Shown: piece by piece, positions 8,203-16,851 of the stretch
How positions within the stretch are numbered: the stretch's first letter is position 1
Layout of the letters: every line of letters starts with the position of its first letter
NCBI GenBank assembly: GCA_017470005.1
Contig: JAFUFH010000050.1
Span: 1-33,773 of the forward strand
Source: Bacilli bacterium
Lineage (GTDB): Bacteria; Bacillota_I; Bacilli_A; RFN20; CAG-288
Direction: 5' to 3'
Length of the DNA: 33,773 nt
Notes under the pieces: model-generated
Seen by the model: only the letters and a program-made list of their open reading frames with translations
Told to the model about the DNA's origin: nothing
The model's database searches: none
Program-made: the position numbers and the translations under genes

Positions 8203-8496
8203 ATGAATCACACATTTGAAGACAAAAAATTAACACTCTTCTTAGAAGGAGAATTGAATTCTTACAATTCTGAAGATGTGGAAAAAGAATTGGAAAGTCT
8301 CGTCCAAGTTAACCATCCCACTTCCGTCGTGTTAGATTTAGAAAAATTACATTACATCTCTTCCGCTGGATTGAGAATCATCGTCCGTTTGAAACAACAG
8401 ATCGATGATACTACCTTGGTGAAAGTTCCTGGCAATGTCTATGAAATCTTTGACATGGTCGGCTTCCAGAACGTCCTCAAGATCGAAAGACTTTAA
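8203..8496 (+). CDS. STAS-domain anti-sigma-factor-antagonist-like protein
   Basis: The 97-residue protein is a single STAS domain like SpoIIAA/RsbV, which in partner switching binds an anti-sigma kinase when unphosphorylated. The key segment YISSAGLRIIVRLK carries Ser53/Ser54 where the family's phosphorylated Ser sits. The Shine-Dalgarno AAAGGAGG is strong, suggesting plentiful expression. The downstream fusion protein has a closely similar STAS domain (the same EGELNSY/DGEINSY and YISSAGLR blocks), indicating duplication. Likely partners are the phosphatase/ATPase protein at 9670-11541 and possibly an unlinked sigma factor; no sigma factor is encoded in the window. Confidence 0.85.
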   Translation: MNHTFEDKKLTLFLEGELNSYNSEDVEKELESLVQVNHPTSVVLDLEKLHYISSAGLRIIVRLKQQIDDTTLVKVPGNVYEIFDMVGFQNVLKIERL

Positions 8497-8513
8497 AGAA
8501 GGGTTGTCTCTCC

Positions 8514-9668
8514 ATGAAATATGATCTCAACGAACAAACTCTGACGATCTATTTAGACGGAGAAATCAATTCTTACACGGCAGAAGCAAAGGAACAAGAA
8601 ATCTTTCAAGTCACAAGAAGTCAAACTTTTGAAAACCTCGTTCTTGATTTAGAACAAGTTTCTTACATCTCTTCTGCTGGGTTGAGAGTCATTTTGAAGT
8701 TGAAAAAAGAATACGAGAATCTTTCTCTCATCAACGCTTCCTTTGAAGTGTATGATGTCTTTTCTATGACTGGCTTTGTGGATATCATGCCCATCTCTAA
8801 GATTCTTAGAAAGGTCGATGTCTCTCACGCTACGGTCATCGGAAGCGGATTTTTCTCCACCGTTTATCAATTAGATAAAGACACGATTGTCAAAGTCTTT
8901 AACCGCACCAGCGATCCCGACCAGATTCAAAGAGAACTGCGCCTTTCCAAAGAAGCTTTTGTTTTAGGAATCCCTACCGCCATCTCTTTTGATATCGTGC
9001 AAGTAGGAGATAAATTAGGCGTGTGCTTTGAATTGCTTGACGCCACCTCCGCTAAAACGACCTTCTTAAAGGATGAACAACACTTCCACGAATTCATGGT
9101 CAAATACGCGGCTCTATTAAAAAAGATCAACACCACAGAATGCAATGATCCTGAGATTCCCTCTATCAAGAATTTCTATCTGGAAAAGATCGATAAGATT
9201 CATCCGTATCTAGAAGAGGCGTATTATCAAAAAGCCAAGCGCTTGTTAGAATCTATCCCTGAAAGAAACACTTTCGTTCACGGAGACTGTCACTTCAAGA
9301 ATATCATGATTCAAGGAGGAGAGCTCCTTCTCATCGATATGGATACCCTCTCTGTCGGGCATCCTCTCTTCGAATTAGCTGCTCTCTACGCTCCCTATTG
9401 TGCTTTCAGCGAAGATGACAAAGGAAACAGTGAAAAATTCTTGGGCATCAGCGATGAACAAGCAAGACATATCTATCAATCTCTCCTCTCCCTATATTTT
9501 GGAAAAGACGACGAAGACATTTACAATAAGTTACGACTTGTCTGTTATATCCATATGGTGTGGTGGAATCGCACCAATGAACCGGACAACCAAATTAGAT
9601 TAGAAGGGTGCAGGCAACGTCTTTATCCATTGTTAGATCGATACGACGACCTGGATATAGGTATATAA
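8514..9668 (+). CDS. STAS domain fused to an aminoglycoside-phosphotransferase-like kinase
   Basis: Residues 1-95 form a STAS domain with Ser53/Ser54 in YISSAGLR, and residues about 105-384 a small-molecule/protein kinase fold of the APH class. Kinase motifs are present: a Gly-rich loop GSGFFSTVYQL, a Lys in IVKVF, the catalytic HGDCHFKN (about 256-263) and the metal-binding IDMD (about 273). The arrangement recalls the TIGR02172-type APH-like kinases, to which I assign it tentatively. The substrate is unknown; it could phosphorylate STAS serines, the exported peptide or an antibiotic-like molecule. It ends 1 bp before the phosphatase gene, whose start has only a weak Shine-Dalgarno, so translation is probably coupled. 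Confidence 0.75.
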   Translation: MKYDLNEQTLTIYLDGEINSYTAEAKEQEIFQVTRSQTFENLVLDLEQVSYISSAGLRVILKLKKEYENLSLINASFEVYDVFSMTGFVDIMPISKILRKVDVSHATVIGSGFFSTVYQLDKDTIVKVFNRTSDPDQIQRELRLSKEAFVLGIPTAISFDIVQVGDKLGVCFELLDATSAKTTFLKDEQHFHEFMVKYAALLKKINTTECNDPEIPSIKNFYLEKIDKIHPYLEEAYYQKAKRLLESIPERNTFVHGDCHFKNIMIQGGELLLIDMDTLSVGHPLFELAALYAPYCAFSEDDKGNSEKFLGISDEQARHIYQSLLSLYFGKDDEDIYNKLRLVCYIHMVWWNRTNEPDNQIRLEGCRQRLYPLLDRYDDLDIGI

Positions 9669-9669
9669 C

Positions 9670-11541
9670 ATGATCGAAGAGAAAGAAATTAAGAGCGCAT
9701 ACGAAAAAAACGAAATCAGCGCTAACAAACACATGACGTTCGCCCTGCTTTACACAGCGGGTCTATTGTTCTTAGTTTGGTTTGGCTACATCTTTAAGTT
9801 GTTCTCCACCTCGGAAGACACAAGAATCTTGACGATCTGGGTCATTCCCTTTGTCTTCGTTCTCCTTGTCATCCCGATGGCTTTCATCAAGAGTTCCTTC
9901 CTAGCCAGTAACAAATACAAATATTTTGCCCTATCTCTCTTCGTCATCGCCATCTCCACTCTCAATGTCATCATGTCAAAACACGCCATCTTAGGATGGG
10001 CAGTCTGCATCATCTTGACGGGGCACTACTACAACCCGAAAGTGACAAGAATCATGTTTGTCACCGTTCTACTCATGATCTTTGTCTGTTTAGGATTTGC
10101 GATGTTCTTCGGTGAATTTGATGCAAACCTCCTCTCTGGTGAACTCAAAGAAGAGGATCAGATGATTTACAACTTCCAACTTCTCCCAAAGATTTATCCT
10201 GACACTATGGAAGGTAGAACCGAATATCTCATCGATTTGATGGAGGTTGGAGAGAATCGTTTCGTCAGTGTCTTTACCAATTATTATTTAGGAAGAGCCT
10301 TATTCACCACCGTCATCTTTGTCATCACTGTCTTCTTAAATAAGAGAACAAGATACCTCCTCAACAGTGAAATCACCGTTCAAAGCGAGAACCAAAAGAA
10401 CAAGACCGAGTTGGATCTTGCCAAAGGAATTCAGCTCAACACCTTACCTGTGGAAACCGTCAATTCAGACGTTGTGGAGATCGTCGGAGAATTGAAAGCC
10501 GCAAAGGAAGTGGGTGGTGACCTTTATGACTACATCGAATTAGATGAAAATCATGTCGCCATCTTGATTGGTGATGTCTCTGGCAAAGGTGTTCCTGCCG
10601 CTATGTTCATGATGAAAACCATCACCAGTTTCCGTGACTTTGCTAGCCCAGGAAAGAGCCCTTCTCAAATCTTAAGAGAAGTCAATGCTTCCATCTACAA
10701 AGGAAATCGAACCAGTTTATTCGTCACCTGTTTCTTAGCTATCTTAGATAAGAGAAATGGTAAAGTGGTCTATTCTAACGCTGGTCATAACCCGCCATTG
10801 ATTGGTCATAACAAAGCCTTCCGATATCTAAAATGTAAACCTGGATTCTTGCTTGGTTGCTTCAAAGATTGTTTCTGCCAAGACGAAGAACTCACTCTCG
10901 AGCCTGGAGATAGCATCACGCTCTACACCGATGGTGTCACCGAAGCTAGAGATATCAAAGGTGATTTCTTCGGTGAAGAAAGATTCCTCAAAGCAGTCAA
11001 CCAACACGAATACACTTGCATCGTGGAGATGCATCACACCATCAAGGATGAGATTGCTGCCTTTGTCAAAGACGCCCCTCAAAGTGATGATATCACGATA
11101 TTGACATTAAAATATCGCGGAAGTAATTACACCTACGAAGAAAAAGAATTCGATGCGAAGAAAGAGAATGTCCTTGATATGTTAGGTTTCATCAGCAACT
11201 TCGCAGACGATCATCAATTCCCTGAAGAATTTAAAAACAAATTGGTGATTGTCGGAGATGAACTCTTCTCCAACATCATCCGCTACGGATACGAAAACAA
11301 TGGAGGAAGCATCTTTGTCCGTCTCCTCTTCGATGAGAGCCAAAACAAATTTGCGATGACCATCATCGATAAGGCCAAAGCATTCAACCAATTAGAAGTT
11401 AACAACAAAGAAGTCAGCGGCGATGTCAAGGAATTGAAGGTCGGTGGCTTAGGACTCATCATCGTCAAAAAGATCATGGATGAATACGCCTACGATAGAA
11501 TCAATGACAAAAACATCCTGATGCTAAAGAAGAGATTTTAA
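9670..11541 (+). CDS. Membrane SpoIIE/RsbU-like PP2C phosphatase fused to an RsbW-like ATPase domain
   Basis: The 623-residue protein starts with several transmembrane helices (about residues 22-230, with a soluble loop near 155-205). A PP2C-type phosphatase domain follows at about 250-480, with metal-binding EVGGDLYDY and GDVSGKG motifs, NAGHNPP and LYTDGVTEA. The C-terminal 120 residues form a GHKL/HATPase domain like RsbW/SpoIIAB (DELFSNIIRYGYEN N-box, VGGLGLIIV G-box). Phosphatase and anti-sigma-like kinase for the same STAS target thus lie in one membrane protein. It probably senses an extracellular or membrane signal and sets the phosphorylation of the two STAS proteins upstream. It is the last gene before a strong terminator. 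Confidence 0.85.
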   Translation: MIEEKEIKSAYEKNEISANKHMTFALLYTAGLLFLVWFGYIFKLFSTSEDTRILTIWVIPFVFVLLVIPMAFIKSSFLASNKYKYFALSLFVIAISTLNVIMSKHAILGWAVCIILTGHYYNPKVTRIMFVTVLLMIFVCLGFAMFFGEFDANLLSGELKEEDQMIYNFQLLPKIYPDTMEGRTEYLIDLMEVGENRFVSVFTNYYLGRALFTTVIFVITVFLNKRTRYLLNSEITVQSENQKNKTELDLAKGIQLNTLPVETVNSDVVEIVGELKAAKEVGGDLYDYIELDENHVAILIGDVSGKGVPAAMFMMKTITSFRDFASPGKSPSQILREVNASIYKGNRTSLFVTCFLAILDKRNGKVVYSNAGHNPPLIGHNKAFRYLKCKPGFLLGCFKDCFCQDEELTLEPGDSITLYTDGVTEARDIKGDFFGEERFLKAVNQHEYTCIVEMHHTIKDEIAAFVKDAPQSDDITILTLKYRGSNYTYEEKEFDAKKENVLDMLGFISNFADDHQFPEEFKNKLVIVGDELFSNIIRYGYENNGGSIFVRLLFDESQNKFAMTIIDKAKAFNQLEVNNKEVSGDVKELKVGGLGLIIVKKIMDEYAYDRINDKNILMLKKRF

Positions 11542-11548
11542 AGAAATG

Positions 11549-11582
11549 AAAAGAGATTCACAAAGATAGTGGATCTCTTTTT
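11549..11582 (+). terminator. Rho-independent terminator of the export/partner-switch operon
   Basis: A stem of about 13 bp (AAAAGAGAT..CAC with GTG..ATCTCTTTT, including one T-G wobble) around the loop AAAGATA is followed by a run of T. It closes the operon running from 3437. Confidence 0.85.
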
Positions 11583-11654
11583 CTATGTATCAAAATTTGT
11601 AATTTCCAGAGTTTTTGCTGTTTAATAAATGTATATTATTTATAGTTCGTTGTA

Positions 11655-11688
11655 TGTGGCACTTATGTGGCACGCGAGAGGTTATAAT
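11655..11688 (+). promoter_or_regulatory. TGTGGC-box promoter of the lipoprotein gene
   Basis: TGTGGC repeats start at 11655 and 11666 (11 bp apart) and TATAAT lies at 11683-11688, again 17 bp after the start of the second repeat. It is the third member of the set at 437 and 3133 and links the lipoprotein to control of the RiPP locus. Confidence 0.65.
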
Positions 11689-11727
11689 AAGCTATACGAT
11701 TCGATGAGCGAAAAGGAGGTTTATCAA

Positions 11728-14700
11728 ATGAGGAAAGCAATAAAAACAATGATTCTTCCATGGATTATGGCTTGTCTTTTAGCTAGCTGTAATCAAGTAG
11801 AACCCACTACAAGCAATAGTAAAGAACCGGATACTAGCAATAGCACAATCAATCAATACACCGTTTCCTTTTATGATGGAGATGATCTTTATCAAGTCCA
11901 AACCGTGGATGAAGGAGAGTGCGCTATTGAACCAGAAAAGCCAACCAAAGTAGAAAAAGAATTCCAGTATTGGTGCTCTGATCCTGCCTTGACGACAAGA
12001 TATAGCTTTACAACACCAGTAACATCGGATTTATCTTTATATTCTTTATACGAGAATCTTCCTCCTTTTGAGGATTACAATGATAAATTCTTACCTGTCC
12101 ACGCTCCATTCTTAACAGAAAAACATTTCTTTGAAGATGACAAAGACATTGAGATTGCCTTAGTGCCAGATGGTGTGACGATGAGTTCTAGCATCAACAC
12201 GGATCAAGTTCTTCTCTCTGGTGGATTTGAAGATTTAGAAGTCAAAAGTGTCAAGGTGGAGACGAACCTCATCACGATTCAAACCACTGGCTCCGTGAAA
12301 AACAAGATGTCTTATGTCACTTTTTCCAAAGGCACCAACAAGAACAACAATTATTTGACCATGCCTTTTGAAATCAATGAGAGAACTATCCCTTCTGTTT
12401 TTATCGATAAATCTAGCATTTTAGTGAACAAAAAAGATATTCTCTTCTCCGTGAGAGCAGAATATCAAACTTTAAAGCATAGTGCAGAGATGACTCCTGC
12501 ACAATATTTAGAAAACATCAACAATGAAACCTTTAACTATTTTTCTGTCGCACAAGAACAAAATGTCTCCTTAAGCATCCTTTCTATCCATAACGATTTC
12601 ACAGGATTTGATGCCAAGCTTCATTATGAAGGAGATGGAGATTTCAATGAGGAAATTCTTGAAAACATCTCTCAAAATGTCAAACTCTCTATCACAAAAG
12701 ACGCTTTTGAAGATGAAAAAGAGCACGAATTTTCCTTGGACTTAAATGTTCCTCAATCCACATCCCGTATCCTTGTCACTCCAGTAAAAGTGAATACTTA
12801 TACAGGAAATTATCTCATTCATCTCAATGGCTGCAAATTTAGAAGTGATTTACCAAGCCACATTGAGCAAATGACCACAAGTCCGAATAATAAGAATCTT
12901 TTCATCTCTGTTCCTGATGGCGAAGTTACCATAGAGTCTCTTCGCATCATCAATGATTTTGAGATCCAAGGAAAACTGAAAATTGAGACAGAAGCACAAA
13001 TTAAGGATGCTGCAGTCTCATTAAATGAAGTGACTATCGGAGAAAATGTCATCAAGTTCTTAACAAAGCCATTCAAAGACGAAGACGTTTCTGTTTCACA
13101 AGAAATCCTTCCGATTGAAATCGGATATGATTCCTCTTTAACAGGAACCATCCATCAAGATGATGGAGCTAGTTACAAAGGAGTGAAATCCTATATCCAA
13201 GAGCTCGCTTTAACAGAAGAAACCTCCACCATTGACCAACTCATTGCCATCGGTACTCCTCTTGGTAAGATTGCCTATGGCGCTTATTCTGGCAACTATA
13301 CCATGGTGAAAGAAACGGTAGGAAAAGCCTTAGGAATTGACTCTTTAAGAGATCCCACCTGCTTGATGTTAGATCGACTTCAAAGTTTGATGGATAAATT
13401 GGTTGAAATTGAAAATAGAATCCAAGCTTTAGGTGAAAAATTGGATAGTTTGAAAAAGGAATTGGAAACCATCGGTAAAGAGGCATACCTCAACTCTTTC
13501 TTAAATGCGTATGACATCTGGAATTCGTTTAAATCCGATTATTATGCTCCTATGCTTGACCATATTCATAATTACACTACGGCTTATTACCGTTACTATT
13601 ATGACTTTGCTATGGCAAGTCACCCAGATTCCTCTGGAAAGACTGCCTCTATTGATATTTATTATGATGGAAATGGCGAAGTAGTTTTCCCTGCCGAGAA
13701 TTTAATTTATTCCGTGGACGGTAAAATCATCGATAAATCTAAGACAAAGACAATTGTATTCCCTGAACTAGAGCACACACTGGCTGGCATCCGTCATGAA
13801 GACGGGCACGCTTATCGCAGCATTGAGAATGATATCATTGCTGATTTGGTTCGCCATAGCACCTATAGCGATAAAGAGATCGGGGATATCCTTAAAACAT
13901 TAACCTTCAATGCGATGAAGAGTTATTTCTCTTCTCAATCGGTTATCGATGGATTCACCAATAAATTTGAAAGCTTCTGCCAAGCCCTGACAGCAAGTGA
14001 TATCATCTCCTCCATCAACATTTCCCCCTTAGAGTGTTTCACTATCATACTTCAAACCATATTTAACTTTGGTTTTGAAATCGAACCTGATTTGAATCTT
14101 GTCACGATTAAACTACAAACAATCTTCTATTCCGCTAGAAAGATTTTCGACTTTGTTTGCGTGATCAACTCCGGAGATGTCAGCATAGGAAGCTATGATA
14201 CCTTAATCAGAGATGTCGAAACAGAACTCTCTAGTGATCGTTTCTATCACAGCAATGATGAAAACGGTAATGTGTTCTGTTTTGTCTCTAACATCTATGT
14301 GACTGCCGCTACAAACGCCTATGCCATTCAATTTGGTAGAGATTGGTATGACAAGAAAACTGTGAGACTCGTTGAAAACGATTATAAGAACTTCAGTGCT
14401 CCTCAATTAGAAAGCTTTGAAAGTATCAGTGAAGAAGATATTGCCTTCATGAAGATTAAGGTCAAAATCTATAACATCGTTAAAGGTACAAACTATAGTT
14501 TCAAATCTTACTTGTGTAAAATCGGTATCATTCCCAATGAAATATATGATAAGACACTGGGTATCTTAACAAGAATTGATGGTATTGTCTCTGGTGAGGA
14601 AACCTATGACTTATCCGCTCCCCATCTTTTAGACCAAGTTTATTTCCATGGAGTTGGCAATGAGCCCTCTTATGTTTCCGAAAGAAAATACGATATGAAA

Positions 14701-14949
14701 GAATGGGATCGCGTCTTAGCGGAATATATTTACGCAATCAAAGGTAGAATGATTTCCTTTGATGACGATGAAACATACGATATGATAGCGGGATTTGGTT
14801 CCACTCACATGAGAGAGGCGACAGGAGGGTTCCACGATCAACCCATCGCTTTCTTTGGAAGTGATGTGGACATTGCCTTCTTCTGGGATGATTTCTCGGA
14901 TAGTGTGACAGTGTGGTCTTACTACGTGGTATTTAAACCAGTCCATTAA
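11728..14949 (+). CDS. Large surface lipoprotein with InlB-type repeat and central coiled coil
   Basis: The 1073-residue protein has a lipoprotein signal peptide with lipobox LASC (Cys21), so it should be anchored to the outer face of the membrane. A Ser/Thr/Asn-rich linker follows, then a Listeria-Bacteroides (InlB B-type) repeat at about residues 45-110 (TVSFYDGDDLYQVQTVDEGE and on). A heptad-like coiled coil covers about 545-590 (MDKLVEIENRIQALGEKL), preceded by a small-residue-rich stretch. The rest is not recognised. The start at 11728 is chosen because AAAAGGAGG (11711-11719) and a signal peptide follow it; earlier in-frame Met codons lie upstream of or inside the promoter. It shares the TGTGGC-box with the precursor gene, so immunity, receptor or delivery roles for the peptide are possible, but unproven. 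Confidence 0.75.
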   Translation: MRKAIKTMILPWIMACLLASCNQVEPTTSNSKEPDTSNSTINQYTVSFYDGDDLYQVQTVDEGECAIEPEKPTKVEKEFQYWCSDPALTTRYSFTTPVTSDLSLYSLYENLPPFEDYNDKFLPVHAPFLTEKHFFEDDKDIEIALVPDGVTMSSSINTDQVLLSGGFEDLEVKSVKVETNLITIQTTGSVKNKMSYVTFSKGTNKNNNYLTMPFEINERTIPSVFIDKSSILVNKKDILFSVRAEYQTLKHSAEMTPAQYLENINNETFNYFSVAQEQNVSLSILSIHNDFTGFDAKLHYEGDGDFNEEILENISQNVKLSITKDAFEDEKEHEFSLDLNVPQSTSRILVTPVKVNTYTGNYLIHLNGCKFRSDLPSHIEQMTTSPNNKNLFISVPDGEVTIESLRIINDFEIQGKLKIETEAQIKDAAVSLNEVTIGENVIKFLTKPFKDEDVSVSQEILPIEIGYDSSLTGTIHQDDGASYKGVKSYIQELALTEETSTIDQLIAIGTPLGKIAYGAYSGNYTMVKETVGKALGIDSLRDPTCLMLDRLQSLMDKLVEIENRIQALGEKLDSLKKELETIGKEAYLNSFLNAYDIWNSFKSDYYAPMLDHIHNYTTAYYRYYYDFAMASHPDSSGKTASIDIYYDGNGEVVFPAENLIYSVDGKIIDKSKTKTIVFPELEHTLAGIRHEDGHAYRSIENDIIADLVRHSTYSDKEIGDILKTLTFNAMKSYFSSQSVIDGFTNKFESFCQALTASDIISSINISPLECFTIILQTIFNFGFEIEPDLNLVTIKLQTIFYSARKIFDFVCVINSGDVSIGSYDTLIRDVETELSSDRFYHSNDENGNVFCFVSNIYVTAATNAYAIQFGRDWYDKKTVRLVENDYKNFSAPQLESFESISEEDIAFMKIKVKIYNIVKGTNYSFKSYLCKIGIIPNEIYDKTLGILTRIDGIVSGEETYDLSAPHLLDQVYFHGVGNEPSYVSERKYDMKEWDRVLAEYIYAIKGRMISFDDDETYDMIAGFGSTHMREATGGFHDQPIAFFGSDVDIAFFWDDFSDSVTVWSYYVVFKPVH

Positions 14950-14965
14950 TACAGAGCTCTATTTC

Positions 14966-14997
14966 AGCCCCATGTTCTTCTTATCATGGGGCTTTTT
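14966..14997 (+). terminator. Rho-independent terminator of the lipoprotein gene
   Basis: AGCCCCATG pairs with CATGGGGCT around a 10-base loop and is followed by TTTTTG. A strong GC-rich stem directly after the stop codon. Confidence 0.93.
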
Positions 14998-15151
14998 GTC
15001 GCTTTATCTTTGTGGTCAAAGGACATGCAAGAGGTAAAACTAATTGGCATACACGAATGGATAAGATACATATTTAAAATCTATAAATATAGCCTTACAC
15101 ATTAGCGTCAATTTTAACTATACCCGCGCTAGAACAAAACAAAAAACTATT
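14998..15151. other. Gene-free AT-rich spacer
   Basis: Between the lipoprotein terminator and the 33-bp repeats I see no gene, RNA or clear promoter. It marks the change from C-ending codons on the left to more AT-rich genes on the right. Confidence 0.4.
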
Positions 15152-15316
15152 ATTCGCTTGAAAAAGTCCTATGTTTTGTCTATTATTCGCTTGGAAAAGT
15201 CCTTAGTTTTATTCATTATTCGCTTGGAAAAGTCTATGTTTTTGTTGCTTATTCGCTTGGAAAAGTCTATACTATGGTTAGAAATACGCTTGGAAAAATC
15301 TGGAAATGAGGCTATT
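15152..15316 (+). repeat. Five tandem 33-bp repeats in front of a DUF4143 ATPase gene
   Basis: The unit begins ATTCGCTTGGAAAAGTC and starts at 15152, 15185, 15218, 15251 and 15284, exactly 33 bp apart; the last copy is diverged (ATACGCTTGGAAAAATC). About 17 bp of each unit are conserved and about 16 bp vary. The ATPase gene starts at 15320, where a sixth unit would begin. Because 33 is a multiple of 3 the array is open in frame with the gene and would encode a repeated IRLEKS peptide, but the ATPase fold begins only after it. A regulator-binding array on one face of the helix (about three turns per unit) is my preferred reading. Confidence 0.8.
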
Positions 15317-15319
15317 TAT

Positions 15320-16693
15320 ATGTATAAAAGGAAGATTGAGACAGAACTTATTCAGTGGAAAGAAAGCTTAAAGACCAAAAGAAAAGCTTTTGTTTTAAAA
15401 GGTTTAAGACAAACTGGTAAAACAACATCGATCAAAGATTTTGCAAATAACAATTATGAAAATGTTGTTTATATTAATTTTAAGTTAGAGCCAAGTCTTA
15501 AAAATGCATTTAACGGAGATTTAGATGTCAACACAATTACCACGAATATTTCTGCCTTAAAACCCGCTGTTAAATTCATTCCATACAAAACAGTAATCAT
15601 TTTAGATGAGGTACAAGAATCTTCGGGGGCTAGAGCGGCTATTAAATCATTTGTAGAAAATGATGATCGTTATGATGTGATTGCATCTGGCTCTTTATTA
15701 GGATTAAAAGGCTATAATCAAAAATATCATGGCGGAGCTTCTATTGGCTACGAACATACTGTTTATATGAAGCCAATGGATTTTGAAGAATTCTTATTAG
15801 CAAAAGGTATTAGTGAAGATGTTATTACTTATTTAAGAACCTCTTTTGAATCTAGAAAGAATATTCGCCAGCCAATTCATGAAGCAATGAGTCGTTATTT
15901 TAAAGAATATCTCTGCGTAGGTGGTATGCCAGAAGCAGTAGACACTTTTCTAAAAACAAATGATCTAAATCAAGTCAGAAAGGTATTGAGTGATATCTTA
16001 GAAGGATACAAAGATGATTATGGCAAGCATCTAAATGAAAATGAAGAAGAAAAACTAGATAAAGCTTTACTTGCTAAAATAAATAAAGTTTATACCTCGA
16101 TTCCTGCTCAGCTTGCAAAAGAAAATAAGAAGTTCATGTACTCAAAAATCTCTAAAAAAGCAACTTCAACAATGTACGATCCTGCCATTCAATGGTTGGT
16201 GGATTACGGTCTATTAACATATTGTTATAATCTTAGACAACTTGAGTTACCATTAATAGGAAATAAGATGGAAGAATGTTTTAAATTATACGTTGCTGAC
16301 ACAGGGCTATTTATGGCAATGCTAGAAAAAGACGTGTATGAAGATGTTTTATTTGGCAAACTAGGTTCATATAAGGGTGCTCTATATGAAAACATTATTG
16401 CTGACGCTTTCGCCAAGAGTGATAGGGATTTATTCTACTACAGCAAAGAGTCTGGCTTAGAAATTGATTTCATTACCCGTTATAAAAAGGATCTTTCTTT
16501 AGTAGAAGTTAAAGCAAAAACAGGAAAAACAAAATCTGCAAAAACTGTACTTTCTAATAAGAAAGATTATCCAGAAGTAAATCGATTCATTAAGTTTGGT
16601 GAATCCAATATTGAAGAATTTACGGATGAATTTGGAAATATAAGATTAGTATTACCACATTATTTAGCTTTCTTAATTGCCTCTTCTGACTAA
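15320..16693 (+). CDS. DUF4143 family P-loop ATPase
   Basis: The 457-residue protein (counted from ATG 15320) has a Walker A GLRQTGKT at residues 28-35 and Walker B VIILDEVQES, then the DUF4143 C-terminal region. Near its end GLEIDFITRYKKDLSLVEVKA has the spacing of a PD-(D/E)xK nuclease-like core (EIDF and VEVKA), intact here. Family members are common in gut bacteria and archaea; the function is not settled. I chose 15320 because homologues begin just before the ATPase domain; an in-frame ATG at 15158 would add 54 residues encoded by the repeats. The gene is AT-rich compared with the RiPP locus and stands alone, which fits horizontal acquisition. Confidence 0.85.
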   Translation: MYKRKIETELIQWKESLKTKRKAFVLKGLRQTGKTTSIKDFANNNYENVVYINFKLEPSLKNAFNGDLDVNTITTNISALKPAVKFIPYKTVIILDEVQESSGARAAIKSFVENDDRYDVIASGSLLGLKGYNQKYHGGASIGYEHTVYMKPMDFEEFLLAKGISEDVITYLRTSFESRKNIRQPIHEAMSRYFKEYLCVGGMPEAVDTFLKTNDLNQVRKVLSDILEGYKDDYGKHLNENEEEKLDKALLAKINKVYTSIPAQLAKENKKFMYSKISKKATSTMYDPAIQWLVDYGLLTYCYNLRQLELPLIGNKMEECFKLYVADTGLFMAMLEKDVYEDVLFGKLGSYKGALYENIIADAFAKSDRDLFYYSKESGLEIDFITRYKKDLSLVEVKAKTGKTKSAKTVLSNKKDYPEVNRFIKFGESNIEEFTDEFGNIRLVLPHYLAFLIASSD

Positions 16694-16793
16694 TTTCATG
16701 AATTGTCTTTTTTTAAAACGCTAACCAAGCAACATAGGCCATTTTAACCGGTAAATCCTATGATGGTCGCCTTATCTCATTCACTGATGATAG

Positions 16794-16815
16794 ACACGCA
16801 CTTATGTACGTGTTT
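16794..16815 (+). other. Hairpin between convergent genes, possible weak terminator
   Basis: ACACGCAC pairs with GTACGTGT (one wobble) around a TTAT loop, followed by only TTTC. It lies between the convergent ATPase and histidine kinase genes. Nearby, GATGGTCGCCTTAT (about 16762-16775) resembles GATGGTCGACTTAT near 33231, hinting at shared mobile-element debris. Confidence 0.3.
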
Positions 16816-16851
16816 CATGGCTCAATATAAATAAATATTTAATGGCGGTTT

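Noticed and set aside
15152-15316. CRISPR array
   Set aside because: The conserved part is only about 17 bp and the variable part about 16 bp, too short for repeats and spacers, and no cas gene is present.
15158-15319. Coding extension of the DUF4143 ATPase through the 33-bp repeats
   Set aside because: The frame is open only because 33 is a multiple of 3; the encoded repeats are low-complexity, lack a Shine-Dalgarno at 15158, and the ATPase fold starts after 15320.
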